Of a stretch of DNA of 64,000 nucleotides, positions 10,935 to 23,504 are shown piece after piece (the stretch's first letter is position 1; the number at the start of each line of letters is the position of its first letter). Position numbers and translations under genes: made by a program. Source of the DNA: Micrasema longulum (lineage: Eukaryota; Arthropoda; Insecta; Trichoptera; Brachycentridae); assembly GCA_022494885.1 (NCBI GenBank), contig JAGVSM010000824.1, forward strand, positions 186,001 to 250,000, in the 5' to 3' direction. The notes beneath the pieces were generated by a model that ran no database searches, was not told the DNA's origin, and was given only the letters and a program-made list of their open reading frames with translations.

Positions 10935-11735
10935 AAACTTATAATAATAGAAATCAAACACTGATTTGAGTCTACTGAACACTTTATTTTATTTTTACAA
11001 ACATAAAATTTTAAAAACTTCGTGACAATTATTTCACCTTATTAGGGCATTTTCAAACGAATGTGAAGATTATATGGATTGAATGTCCTTATATAGTTAG
11101 ATAATTCAAGATACTTAAGTAGAAAATAAAAATAACCTTATGAACTATAGCATGAACATAAATCATAATTGAGGGAAAAATCAATGGTTAAGGGCGAGGC
11201 AAAGTGTTTAATAGGTAAAAAGGGATTTAGGTTTTTATATTTGAATTTCGGGAAAAATATAACAAAGTAAGTATTTATTGATATACAAGTATGTATTGTG
11301 AGATAATCAATGAAGCTTTATAGTTTTGTAAATTTATATAATTACCGTCGAAAAAATATAAATGATATTATGAGAGGTTGTTGTTCATTTTCATTTTAAA
11401 ACATGATTGAAATATTATGAGGAAATTTATATAAACATAAATTTATTATTATACAATATTTCTATTTTTAAGAATTTCTTATCAAAATATAAAAATGCAA
11501 TTGTGACATGATTCATCTATTAATTACGAATTATATAACTTTATAAGGACATTCAATCCATATAATCTTCACATTCGTTTGAAAATGCCATTGTCACGAA
11601 GTTTTTATTTTTACGGATGTAAAAATAAAATAAAGTGTTTAGTAGACTCAAATCAGTGTTTGATTTATAATATTATAAGTTTAAATATGGAATTCTACAA
11701 AATAAACACCAAATCAATCAATAATAATATAGGAT
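10935..11735. mobile_element. Foldback element with about 150-bp inverted arms
   Basis: The left arm (10935-11095) and right arm (11540-11682) are near-identical inverted copies. Matching stretches include ATCAAACACTGATTTGAGTC, AACTTCGTGACAAT and AACGAATGTGAAGATTATAT. About 450 bp of AT-rich spacer separates them. A related, more diverged copy without the right arm lies at 52895-53310. Its right end resembles 11684-11713 here, so the mobile unit may extend to about 11735. A similar AATCAATAATATAGG-like string occurs at both borders (10919 and 11716). No transposase frame was seen. Confidence 0.7.
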
Positions 11736-11812
11736 AAAACAGGGAAGAAAAAAAACGGTGATTAATTTATAAGGGGTTCTCTCCTTATTACATAGATTAC
11801 AAAGGATTAACA

Positions 11813-12022
11813 ATGGAAACGTATGTCAAAGACATTTACAAACTTACTGACACTCTCCCATTTTTGGTCGTACCGTATTATGAGATTGCAAAAACGGAGC
11901 TTCAAGGTGTAAATAAAGACTTTCTCACTAATATTGGCTATACCTTCAATCGTGACGTCCACCAGTATAATACGCGACAGAGTCAAAATATTCACGTACC
12001 TGGATTACGCAAGACTACATAA
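11813..12022 (+). pseudogene. Possible LINE protein fragment
   Basis: An open frame of 69 codons ends with HQYNTRQSQNIHVPGLRKT, which resembles the C-terminal 'YNTR....L.VP..RT' block common in Jockey/CR1-type LINE proteins. The N-terminal half is not recognised. An AATAAA follows at about 12124. A LINE remnant is more likely than a host gene, but the match rests on a short motif. Confidence 0.35.
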
Positions 12023-12029
12023 TATTTTT

Positions 12030-14590
12030 AATTGCGTACTTACATAGTACTATCAATTTCAAATACGTGTTGTCAAAAACATAAGTTTACCATGTACTTA
12101 TTTCATGTTTGACAATTAAACATGAATAAATAAAATTTAAAAAATGAAGCGAATTTCTGTCAGATTTCGGTTTATTTGTTATCAATACTATCCATACAAA
12201 ATTATTGACAACAACCATGGGTAAACAATTCAAAAATTAGTTTTTTTCAAACGTGTGATAGATAATAATGTCAGGCCTTTCTTGATAAAATTATGATGAT
12301 ATTTTACTTTCATTTGAAACGATTTTCACGTACTATGTCATTTTTTTAGCAAATCAAAAATTAAAATTTAAAAATAAAAATGCCTTTGCTATAGGTGCAA
12401 ACAGTGAGTCTGAATAAGAAATACAACTTAAAGTTTCTAATGTAATCAATTGAATAACGTATTTATTAATATGTATTGTATTATTTTATTTATTAAAATA
12501 AATATTTATCACACTACAACAATGACAAGGCTACCTTTATTTCATAACTATTTTATTGGTAGCTTCGTGACATCAGACACCGGGCAAACAATCGATTTAT
12601 TCCACTATAAAATACGGATGTTAGGTTTCCTATACATGAAAAGCGCATTATAATTTATTTAATATGGATTACGCAATAGATAAAACAGTCTAAAAAAAGA
12701 GATTAGATAGAGGTGCGGAAGTGAAAGTCTTGGCTCTCTGAAGTTGAAATGGTCGAGATTTCTATTATTTTGAGAAGAAATTCGTTTTTAAATGTCCAGT
12801 AATGAACGATTATTTTATGCAAATATGTTTTTGTTATGCCTCATCTTCAAATATTGTTGAAACTGAGTATTTTTAATTAAAATATTACGAAAAGATTGAA
12901 TAAGAGTTGTTCCCAAAAAAATACTTTTAAAAATAAGTTTTGTCAATTTCATAATACCGTGTCATAATTCATGCATTTTGATAGCGTCAATTGTGTAATT
13001 TTTATTTCCGCAAATATAATTTATCTAAAGCTGTAATAAGAAGTGCATATTGATGTAAATACATTTATTTTTATTAAAAACCAAATTATTTTTGTTTTGA
13101 ACTCCTGGCAGCATATTATTCATATTGTATTTTTATATTAAAACAAACATAAAAACTTCTTATTTTTATGTTAAATTTGGTAATAAAAAATAAAAACCAA
13201 TAAAAATTTAAAAACTCGTTAGTTATCCAAATAAAAAATAAATTTTCTATTTGTAAAAACTATTACTGATAACTGTCAGTAATTATTATTCAATAAATAG
13301 TTTAAAAAGACACTAGGTATATTGACGTAAGTAAATCGATTCTTTACTTCTTTACTAAAAGCATCTCAATTCTAGCAAATATTTTAGAACTCTTAACGCA
13401 CTTGTAATGTATATATTTAAGTATACGTCATTGGTTTAGTATTGTTGACATTTTTGCATAAATGTCTCATTAATTTATTTTTTTCTCTCATAGAAGCCTC
13501 TAGAAAGCTGTTTCATTTAGGATATAAAACATACCCAAACACATCAGTATTATAAATAAAGAAAAGTCATTTTTTATATTTTCTCGGAAATGATAAATCG
13601 TATTAATTAAACTATTATTCTTGGACACAGGTGGTAGCACAATTATTTTACCGTCACGATTTGATACTTATAAAATAAGTTTTCCGCGTTGGGTGTAGTG
13701 ATTTTTAGTCATATGTGTAAATCAATTTAACAAATTATAGCCTAAATCCCACGACGTATTGTTTCTATCAGGATTTAGTATGCTTTGTTTTGAAATTCAA
13801 GCACGTGGCCTTGCCTTCTATAGAGTATTGTACACCAAACGTGATCAAAATGTCGTGTTAATTGAACTTATTGTTATAAATCAAACTACATACTAACCTT
13901 TCATGGTCTCCTGAAGCCGTAATGTGTACTATATTTTATCAAAATCATTAGTTTAGTTTTAAACAAAAATATTAAGATACATACAATTAAAATAGTTTAA
14001 CCTCGAGTAAAGTTTATTTTGGTCACGTTTAAATAGAAAAAATCCCTAGTAAAAAAGGCACGTTCTGATTACACTGATTTAAACAAAGATTAACCTAACA
14101 TTTTCAATATTCTATATATGCTTCCGCATATTTTAACCAACTGATTACATTTTTTAAAAACGTACAATTTACATTATTTTCAATAACATTTTTTATATTT
14201 AAACAAATAATGCATGCGAGATTGTTCATTGTTCATTATTCATATCAACATTTAAATTTAAAAAAAAAACTATTACAATTTCAGTCTGAATGAAAAACAA
14301 ACATTAACATGTTTTTGGAGGATACCTACCAGTCAAAATATAGTTTTCATTCTTTTAATTACAAATTGCAACCCTTATTTTTTTCAAGAAAATTTAAACA
14401 ACATTTTCAAACACAAAAAAATAATTAAGCTTGTAGCATTAAGTCTTCGGGTAAAAAACATTCTGTCAGGTGTAAGCAAAAAAATATTGAATAAAAAATA
14501 TCAATAAGTTTTTAATTTAACAGGTAATTGTGTTGATATTTAAGAAAACGTTTACATATTCCATATTTTTAACGAAACAAAATATGTAGC
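12030..14590. other. Long AT-rich stretch, nothing supported
   Basis: No shared repeat, tRNA-like head or splice-bounded exon was recognised. Short frames have low-complexity composition. This and the following interval form the quietest part of the window. Confidence 0.45.
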
Positions 14591-14594
14591 TTTT

Positions 14595-14685
14595 TTTTAT
14601 GCTTTATGCTTTATACATATAAATAAGGGCAAGCTTAAGGCTATTTCTTCCTATCTATATAAACCATTCGATTTAAGAAAGAAAG
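14595..14685 (-). mobile_element. LINE J-family 3' UTR scrap
   Basis: It matches the J-family 3' UTR order seen at 7960-8040 and 39715-39790: TTTATACATATA, GGGCA, CTTAAGG and TTTCTTCCTATCTA. No coding portion remains. Confidence 0.45.
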
Positions 14686-14689
14686 CTAG

Positions 14690-17540
14690 AAGACTAGCTA
14701 TATTTCTGACAAAGTTAATTACAAAATGCGTGAGATTTAATCAAAAAATTGTTCATATAAATTGCGGTACACTTCAAATGAATATTTTTGTAATCAAATT
14801 AAAAATTTAATTAAGACTACAATGTAATTTAATTTTTTACAATAGTAAATAAAATCAAACAAAGATATTAAAATCTTTATTTAATTTGAACTTAAAGTTC
14901 ATCAATCACTCTGATGTTATTCTCGTGATTTTAGATTGTTGATTTGTATAAAAACTTCCGTATTTATAATTGGAGAAGTCAAAATAGTAGAGATTACCAC
15001 GTATTATTCCATATTTCACACCCATTCAATCAAACGATATTTTTTATTGTGTTACCGAAAAAAAAGTTGTTGGTTAACATATCATAGTAATGAGGTTTTG
15101 AACCTTAACTTTTCCAAGGTTTTATAATACAACCCACTGACTTAGCTTACGTAATTTATTCCGCTTCCCATTATTAATAATCAAAACGATCGATCGCAAG
15201 ACTTTTAAATAAGCCGTAATCATGTTAAAATATGTTTAAGAACTGACTCATCTCACAAGAGATCTGATTGCTATGAAGGTCGATCTAAACTCAAACTTTT
15301 ATTCTTTAATGAATTAAGATTTTAAATCGTGGGACCTATAATTGAACTTCCTAACCTTTAAAATAAAGATTTTTTGGCTTTAAAGTGTATAAAATCCTCA
15401 GTATAGTTATATTTGCATAAGTAGAAAAATCGCGATTGTTATATTTTGAGATAAGTTTACTTATTTTTTTTTAGGTTCACATGAACCCCAATGATAGACG
15501 CTGTAATGTAGTCTGAAACGTCTAAAAATAGTGCAAAGACACATAACATAATAACCCAGAAAAACTTATTTTACTCTATGATTAAAATTTATAAAAAAGT
15601 AATGGATTAACTTTTATAAATTGTTAGTTTTTTTAAAATTGGGACTAAGTTTACCTTTTACTAAACATACATTATAACCCTCCCAAAAAATATTTGCTGC
15701 TATCTACTGATGTAATTTTGGAATGTCAAACCATTTGTTATTTGTTTTAGTATTTTTTATTCATATAAAATGAGTCAGACAATTTCTAATTAGAATGTGT
15801 AAGTGGTAATTTAAGCATGTAAGTAGTTTACAAAACGAATCCATTTATCTTTTTTCGACAACATTAAACAAATATGGTTATTCATTTGAATATTAAATAT
15901 AGATCAATATGTTTCTAAATAACTGTATTTATTAGTTTAATGCATGAACTAAACGCCTTAAGGGTTTCTTAACCTACCGGACAAGGTTTCGTCTATTGTT
16001 TTACTTAATGTCGTGATTCAATACTTGCCCTGAGAAGTCAACAATTCGACACAATCTTGATGTGATTGTCATTGTGTACTAAAGTAAACAAAGTTCAACT
16101 TGACACACAAACCTAATTAGTTCGAAATCAGAGTTGTTGAAACAGAAGCTTTTTCATTCACAAAACTAAAATAAAACTTCCTTCGAATCATATTGCTGAC
16201 CTTTGATAGTCGTGCAAAACGATTTGTTAAGTGATCTGAAATATTTCTAGACCACGAGAAGCAGTTACTGTAGAATGACCTAATGTTTTAAAACTTCTGT
16301 TAGCACTCAAATCAAAAGTGCGTTTGAAGTACCTACTAGTTTTCTAGTAAATGTCCTTTCAAAGGTTTTAGAGGTCACGGATTCGGTGAATCGCCTTGAG
16401 AGATAATGCAACACTTTAAAGTATAAAGACTCCAATCACACCAAACAAATCTGATTTAGAAGGACGTCCAATTAAATCAAAGGAGGAAACACAAAAAAAC
16501 AAAAATAACAAATAATATTTTATTTAAATTATTTATTGCCATTCGAAATGAAATTCCATTGTAACGATCTAATAGCTTATAATAACTCAAATAAACTAAA
16601 ACATAATTTTGACAAATCAAAAAACATAAAATTTTTACATGTAGGACATAAAGGTCAAAATTAAGATAGATTAGAAATTCTAAAAACAAATAGGACAAAA
16701 ATAATAGCGATAGAATTTTAATAAACCAGCAGATAGAATTCAAAAACTCACCCTTATTAGCCCCCCCTTAGTTGGACCCTGTACATTGTAATAAAACAAT
16801 AAATGTTTTTCAAATAATATAATTTTCTCTTAAAGTACACCGCTAACACATGTTCCAATAATTTGTCTCACTCTGTTTCATTGAAATATTACGTATTGTA
16901 TCTTTTTCAACTTATTTTTCAATGTACCTACACTTTAGACAATATTTAGTTTTAAATAAATTATCCTTACACTGTATAATATTCACCGGTCTAAAGATGC
17001 CAATTGAGGGTGAATGCGCTAATTGGTCAAATAAATAAGTGGAAGTGTGGAAGTGTATGTGTAAGTATTTTTAACATATTCATAACAAATAATATTTTAT
17101 AACTGTAATAAGGCATATTTTGATAAAATTAGTTTCTGGTGTAATAAAAGTATTTATTTTCTCTGAGAAGACTCACTTTGGACGTTAATAAATAAACGCA
17201 ATATTTTGCCCTAGCAAAACGAAACACTCTTATTAATTGCTCGATATTAATTTATTGTGTTAAATAACTGGGTATCTTAGAAAGAAAATAATAAAATGCA
17301 TTTTTTTAAATATTTTCACAATCCAATTATATTTCAAATATTGTTCGTTGGTTGCTAGATACCTCAGAGAAATAATGCGCCAGACTATAGAGAAGCTCAA
17401 ACGTAGGAAAACCATTCTATGACTATTGAGTATTAAGTTAGCCACAGTTCGCAGCAAAACAATGCGCCATACTTAGGTCAGAATTGCCAAATGGATATTA
17501 ATTTGCATTGTAAATACTTTTAAATATGTACCTGTGTTTA
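14690..17540. other. Long AT-rich stretch, nothing supported
   Basis: The open frames here (for example 14936-15127 and 16477-16743 minus) have no recognisable domain. At 15960-16420 the sequence is somewhat less AT-rich and looks unique, but has no exon borders that I trust. Confidence 0.45.
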
Positions 17541-17544
17541 AATT

Positions 17545-17690
17545 TATTTCAACAGAGAGGGAAAACCGTTTGAGAAGGGAATATGGAAGTCTAGGCATTT
17601 ACAGGGCTTATGACGGGTCATTGGCTGGTTAAGGTGGCCACTTTACACAACTTCTCAAGATTGTTGAATGTACCTGTGTATTTATTATTG
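17545..17690 (+). repeat. Repeat D copy
   Basis: Contains CAACAGAGAGGGAAAACC, GGAATATGGAAGTCTAGGC, GGGCTTATGAC, CATTGGCTGG and GTGGCCACTTTACACA in family order. The right part is truncated after GAATGT. Confidence 0.85.
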
Positions 17691-17789
17691 CAGGGTTATT
17701 CCAATTTATTTTTGTATAATTCACCTATATTTATTTTATAAAATTGAAAATACATGTGTGTATTTATTTATTCATTTTATTCAGAATAT

Positions 17790-17965
17790 ATTTATGTTTC
17801 ATTTATGGAGACATAAATCCCATCTCCATGGAACCAAAGTCTAGTGTTGAGTTTGTTTGTTTGTCCGTCACATCTCCGAAACAGCGAGTCGTAGATGTCT
17901 GAAATTTAGACACGTCATTTTAGATGCGGTATCAAGGTTAACATTGCTATTTTCTAATAAAATTT
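17790..17965 (+). repeat. Insect-type dispersed repeat fragment
   Basis: The phrase TTTGTTTGTCCGTCACATC followed by TCCGAAACAGCG and a TGAAATTTAGAC-like run is the style of abundant insect interspersed elements. The preceding ATCTCCATGG...AAGTCTAGTGTT resembles a LINE 3' end at 34940-34985. No full element boundaries are visible. Confidence 0.4.
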
Positions 17966-18529
17966 GAATCAATTGCTACTTGATAAAGACTTAAACTTTA
18001 TATGGATGCCTAGTGCGGCCCTGACATATTGCCTTCAATCAACTATCATTACCAACAGTAAACATACTTCAATTCACAAATGCATCCCCTAAATTGAGAA
18101 AAAATTGTATCTGAAATAAATATGTTGATATTAAAGAAAAATAAAGCAATAATGCCAAAAATCAATGTAAAGAATGGGAAATTATTCGAAATCAATTACC
18201 TGTGAAAACTGACTCCTTTAATACCTTTGACGTTCTTACTGCTGCAACCAAACATACTGTAATTCACAATGGTTGATTTTTATTTATTTTAACGTAAATA
18301 TCGTAGTTGTTTACAACGAAAGCCAAGCACAGCTACAAAAGCATCCGATCGAACCGGTTGTTTATGTTATCAAGCAAAACAAAATTACCACCAATTTGTT
18401 GCTAATCAACAAACCAGCATCGCTTGTGTTCTATGAAACATAGTGATAGGGCTTTTCTATAGGTTCATGCATTATTATATTACTCTGAGCTAGATACAAT
18501 ATCTTTTTTTTCAGTGGATGTACTTTTTC

Positions 18530-19275
18530 ATTTGTCGAGTTGGATACAAACAACAAAATGAGAACATAGATCGAAATTCTGGTGCCGTATCAACACATCA
18601 GAGTTAGCAGCCGACAGAGAAACTTGAAGGTTTTTTGTAGACGTTATATTATTATCTTGGTAAGGAGTATTTGTGCATATTTTTGTAATTACAATAGGAA
18701 AAATCGTTTAGGTTTCGACGCTTTTTTTAATAAAGTAAAATGCTTTGCAATACTCGTATTATTATGCGTAGATTTTTGCAGTCACTGCTATCAATATGTA
18801 AGAAAATACATTTTTATAAGAAGCAAACTAAAAAATCTCAATTGAAGGGGTTATTGAGATATTTTCGAAAAACATTGAAAAATAATTGTGTGGTTGCCAA
18901 TTATGCTCCACTAACTTAATGGAGAATGCTTTGCGGTGTGAAATAATATAATTGACATCTGTTTTTGCAAGATATAGAGACGATTTTAAATTACTCTAGA
19001 TTATAGTGGAACACTTCATGGAAACGTATCATCCTTTTGCCTTCGAACCAGAGATTTTGCATAAACCCAGAACTTCAGTACATAAATAATAAGAAGCAAT
19101 TGAAATACAGAGTACACTCAAATAATAAATAAGGTCTACGGGCTTCAATCAACATGGTTCCCGGCACTACACACGACAAAAATGACACTGAATGCACCTT
19201 TTCCGACTTCGACATGGTACAAACTGCTAAAACATTAATTTATATTTTTTTTCTACACAACACGTCAAATCAAAT
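18530..19275 (+). repeat. Repeat P copy 1
   Basis: About 700 bp aligns by eye, with gaps, to 40795-41245. Shared words in order include GAGTTGGATACAAA, AGCAGCCGACA, TTTGTAATTACAA, TTTTGCCTTC, CATAAACCCAG, CAACATGGTTCCCGGCACTA and CGACAT.GTACAAA. The open frame at 18582-18845 is not preserved in the sister copy, so coding is doubtful. The sister copy continues into a hairpin of a type seen in Penelope-like elements. Here the sequence diverges just before that hairpin. Confidence 0.65.
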
Positions 19276-19392
19276 CTCTACAACCCAAAAAAGACGACAC
19301 AAATATTAAAAATGTTTAAAGAACAATCACAAACTGGACATTAGAGTAATTGCTAATTGGAACAAACTACCAAAAGCATTGGTCACAACGTA

Positions 19393-19757
19393 TACAGGTG
19401 TTCTTTAAACCCTGTCACGTCCGAAACCACGATGATCAGGATGAACAAAAATACATATTAGCATAATAAAAAAAATATTTACATGAAATATTTTTTTTTT
19501 AAATAAAATATAAAAAACAAATGGTTGCTTACTTCTGCAGGGGAGAAGTGAGGGGAGCTCGGTTGTCGGGGTGTCTGGCTCCCCCCCCCCCCTCTCGTTT
19601 TTCCCCTGCAGAAGTGAGCTACCATTTGCTTTTTTTGATATTTTATTTTTTTAAATTTTGTTCGTTCCAAAAAATTATTTTAATGTGTCAATATGTCTTC
19701 TTGCTCATACCGATCATCGTGGTTTCGGATGTGACAGGGTTTAATGAACATCCTGTA
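19393..19757. mobile_element. Palindromic foldback element, GC-rich centre
   Basis: Almost the whole element folds on itself. The outer arms contain AAACCCTGTCACGTCCGAAA (left) and TTTCGGATGTGACAGGGTTT (right). The inner arms contain CTTCTGCAGGGGAGAA (19532-19547) and TTCCCCTGCAGAAG (19611-19624). The termini are TACAGG and CCTGTA, with a nearby GTGTTC/GAACAT. The tip is a GC-rich loop with a run of at least 12 C (about 19581-19592). Both strands therefore encode similar spurious frames. There is no transposase, and no clean target duplication was found. It is a non-autonomous DNA element or foldback. Confidence 0.8.
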
Positions 19758-19759
19758 TG

Positions 19760-21095
19760 TACTCTTTTTAACTTTCACATAAACTAGATTTATTAGATAA
19801 AACTTCTAAGAGGGATAAACAAAAAGCGACTAGTATTTATTTTATTTACACATACATACATTTCATATTTTACAAAATTGTACAATAAACACTCTTTTGC
19901 TTGTACTAGGAATAGGCTTAGTATATGAAGGGTCGGCAAGTCAGGAATATTAGTGTGCCTAATGTTGCAATCGTTTCCTATATGGGCAAATGCCTGTTCC
20001 ATAAAACCGATTTTTTGTGGCAAATATGTTTATCGAATATGTTTCTCATAAATAAAATGAAATATTGATGAAATAGAAAAACAGTTTAAGCCCAAAAGAG
20101 GAAAAAAAATTACAGTTTATGATTTTAGTTTTCGATTTTTTTTTATTTGTTTATTTTTCCATCCATAAAATATTAACATAGAATTATCATTATAAAAATA
20201 CGTATATAATAAATATATAAAAATAGATAAATTTGTCCTGATATACATAATGACGGACAACAAGTTTACGACACTAGGCAAAGACAAAAAACAATACTTC
20301 TGCTTCCAAAGAAAAAAACAAATTACGGACAAAGGCATTATACTTTTCTGGCGCCTAAGCTATGCAACTTTTTAAGCAAGGACATATTGGTGAAAAAAAT
20401 AAAAAACAATATTTTCAAAGCTCGAGTCCATATATGGATTGTTAAAAAGACTAAACAGAAAGCTAAGGAATATGTTTCAGAAATAAGAATATAATTTTAG
20501 TTTCTTGACAATTCTTTTTCGTTTTTTGATGTTGGTATGTTTTATTTTTTTTTATTTCTTTTGAATTTCTACACACAATTGATGTGAAAGTATGTACAAT
20601 TATGAATAAAATAAATATTACCCTGACACTCCAGAATGTGACTGTGGGCCAGTGGAGTGGCTACATCTATATGAAAAAATAAAATTATAATGAATTAATA
20701 ATTTGTATAAAGATTTTTGTAAACCATGTATTTGTATTTTATATTGGATTAAATAGAATGTATACAAAAAAAATAGACTTTAAAATGATTCAATAGAATT
20801 GCATTATATTTATGTAGGTTTCTATCCCTAATAAATTTTCTAATTTCTAACTTCCAATGTCTGTCAACCAAATCCTAACGCTCTTTTTCAATACTGTTGG
20901 CTTATCAGATTTCCAAACACGCACACGGAATCTGGTTATATGCTATTAGCTGTTAACTTCAAATATAATAATCGTGCAGTGTATGTTTTCTTAATTAAAA
21001 TTTATAGGTACCTATAAAAGTATCTGTGACGAGTACATTTTTACAAAATTATTTATTTATTTTGAATCTTGAAATACAGCACACATAAACACATT
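19760..21095. other. AT-rich stretch, nothing supported
   Basis: No shared repeats or exon borders recognised. The minus-strand frames at 19793-20023 and 20117-20338 lack any known domain. Confidence 0.45.
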
Positions 21096-21129
21096 CTTAT
21101 GTGGGCTCTAATAATAACAAATTACAACA

Positions 21130-21440
21130 GGGTTGGAGAATACCTTAAATAAAGGAATATGGAAATCTAGGCATTTACATGACCTGTCATTGGCTGGTTT
21201 AAGTGGCCACTTTACAAAATGTGTAACATTCACCTTTTTGCCTTTGTTTGAACATCCATATTTCTTTAATTCTTCCATATGTTTATTTTAGTAAAGTTAC
21301 AGAGCTGAAACCTTTATTTTTGTGAAGAGATCCATATGACTTAATCATTTCTCTTCTTGGACCAGTTAGTTTCATTACAATATTTGAGTTTGTCCAAATG
21401 TTCGTAGACAAAAGACTAGAAGTCTCAAATATTGTATAAT
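21130..21440 (+). repeat. Repeat D copy plus displaced left-end piece
   Basis: The body (21133-21335) runs from TTACAACAGGGTTGG through CTAGGCATTTACATGACC, TTTAAGTGGCCACTTTACA, TTTGTTTGAACATCC and AGAGCTGAAACCTTTATTTT. About 50 bp further on, 21389-21440 carries the family's left-end block (ATATTTGAGTTTGTCCAAATG, TAGACAAAAGACT), which in copies such as 38640-38915 lies upstream of the body. The order here is therefore permuted, or two copies are adjacent. Confidence 0.8.
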
Positions 21441-21444
21441 AATA

Positions 21445-22495
21445 GCAATGTAATGTGATCTTTACTGCCTTAGATAAAATTCAATTTTGTGGCTTTGCGT
21501 TTTTTTTAAATGCGAGTCTGATTTTTATTTTTTTCTCACGCATTGTGATCATGTTCATGTTGGCTTTGATATATTTTTTAAAATTAATAATATTATACAC
21601 ACACATCATCGTATTGTAAAATACTTTTGACAATACGTAACGTATTATGATGTCTACAACGTACAGGAAACCATATCAGCTATTGCTAATTGAAAACAGG
21701 CGGACATAACCAAATCGTGATACACAATACCTAGCTGAAGAATTCCACCAACAAGAACTAATTACTTTTTTTTTTACGAATCTTAATTTCATCGCCTGAT
21801 TTTGTTTTCAATTAAAAGCTTTAAATGCAATTAATTACGATTATTTGAACTGGTTTATATTCTTTTTGTAATCAGGATATGAAACGTAAGTGCATTTCAT
21901 GGCCGTGTCAAATGTCAAATAGTTGTAAAGCCATTATTGATGGTCTATAATTACCACACATGTCTTTTTAGTCACTTCTTTAATAATGGTACAAAATTTG
22001 ATAAAGTATTTTCCTTTTTTCAACCTTGAATCAGTCATCATTGGTAACAATTGTTTTTTTTTTCATTTACTTTGCATAATATTTGAATAGTTTAACTTAT
22101 ACGCACAGCCAAAGTAAAGTGAGCGTTCGTTCATATTTTTTTCAGTATACACGCTTTTCTAATATTTTCACGCTCCTCAAATATATTAAACAATATGATG
22201 TCAACATTTCCTTGGGTTGCTATATTGCGTATAAAAACTACAGTTGTACAATATGGTTTCAGACCGCGTTGACTTATCGTAATATTTTGATCAACGGTAA
22301 AAAAATTGAACTATCAACAAATATAGTATGCAGTTTTCATATTATATAGGTAAATATGATAAAACGTCACATTCATGAAACTTACCCACTCATGTTGCTT
22401 GATTGCACCGTGTCTCATTAATTATGTTTTTGATGTGATACGTCATTCTTTCAGCGTTCAATTACTCCATTTTTCCAAACTAACGCAGCACCCAC
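21445..22495. other. AT-rich stretch, nothing supported
   Basis: An open frame at 22083-22349 has no recognisable domain. No repeat heads or splice-bounded exons were seen. Confidence 0.4.
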
Positions 22496-22499
22496 AATA

Positions 22500-23300
22500 T
22501 TACATTTATCCATTAAATAGCTTTTACCCGCGGCTTTGCTCACGCGGTATTAAGATAATTTTTTATTAGGTAATCAGCAAATTACTCGTATCATTTATCA
22601 ATAAGAATTTTTCCCGATTGAATGATATATTTTCTCCGGATTGAAAGTAGTTTTGTATTACAACTATTGCCATAAAAAAATATGAGGATCCTTTAGTCTA
22701 TGGTGACGTAGCATAGTTATTTTGTTCACAAATCCAAAATCCTACCACAAAGTCTAACCAAACTTACCATAGATAAAAAAAGTAAATTATAAAAATTCAA
22801 AGAATTAATTTTAAATGAATTATATTTGATCGTCCACCTTACGGCCTACTCATTTTCTATAATATTACTCATTGTTGATATATTGTGTATTTTTTCGATT
22901 TTAATTGTTTTGATTTGGGATGAAAAATAAAAAGGTTCCCTATTTTACTTGTCACCTCTTTGGCTAACATTATGCAAAAAATATGTCAAGCGGTTGCTCT
23001 TTTGCATTTATAATATTGGTATTGATGTAAATAAAGACCTGCATTGAATGAGGATCCCTATATTATTTTTGTGACTATCGTAAAAATATAAAAAATATCT
23101 GGTTTTCTTTTGAAATAATGCATTTTTATAGCGTTTAGTGCATTCTTCTCTAATGCAACCCTGGTAGATCGATGAATAAAACATTTATGCTCTATTTATA
23201 TCTATATGTCTCTAAAAACCGCACGTTAATCGGTTAAGCCGTTTAGGAGGAGTTCAGTGACATCACACGTACAGAGGAATTACAAATATAAAGATTTAAA
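22500..23300 (+). mobile_element. CCCGCGGCTT-type insect dispersed element
   Basis: The left end is AGCTTTTACCCGCGGCTTTG followed by CTCACGCGG. The right end reads CACGTTAATCGGTTAAGCCG, TTTAGGAGGAG, GACATCACACGTACAGAG, then ATATAAAGAT. This pair of ends, with about 0.5-1 kb of AT-rich body, is a familiar signature of very abundant interspersed repeats in many insect genomes. I recall it from general experience and cannot assign a named family. No coding part is visible. It supports the insect origin of the window. Confidence 0.6.
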
Positions 23301-23445
23301 TCTTGCAATATAACGCATTAATGGAAATATTTTTTTATGTAAGATTTAGAAATGATTTTTTATGTATCCAGGCAGATAAAAATAACAGTTCTGAGTGATA
23401 CGCTCGAAAGTAAAAGCCTTAAAAATTAAAATCAAGTGGAAATAA

Positions 23446-23485
23446 GTCCGCCTCGTTATGTGGTGGTTAACGCATTCGCCTTAAG
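23446..23485 (+). mobile_element. SINE-C head fragment
   Basis: Only the tRNA-like head is left: GTCCGCCTCGTTATGTGGTG followed by GTTAACGCATTCGCC. The body is absent, so this is a 3'-truncated or deleted copy. Confidence 0.55.
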
Positions 23486-23504
23486 GTATTTTTAAAAAAA
23501 AAAT

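Noticed and set aside
18496..18659. Exon between TTTTTTTTCAG and TTGGTAAGG
   Set aside because: It lies in repeat P. The sister copy at 40795 does not preserve these borders or a shared frame.
19479..19787. Two overlapping frames on opposite strands around 19.5-19.8 kb
   Set aside because: The similar peptides arise because the sequence is a palindrome; they are not genes.
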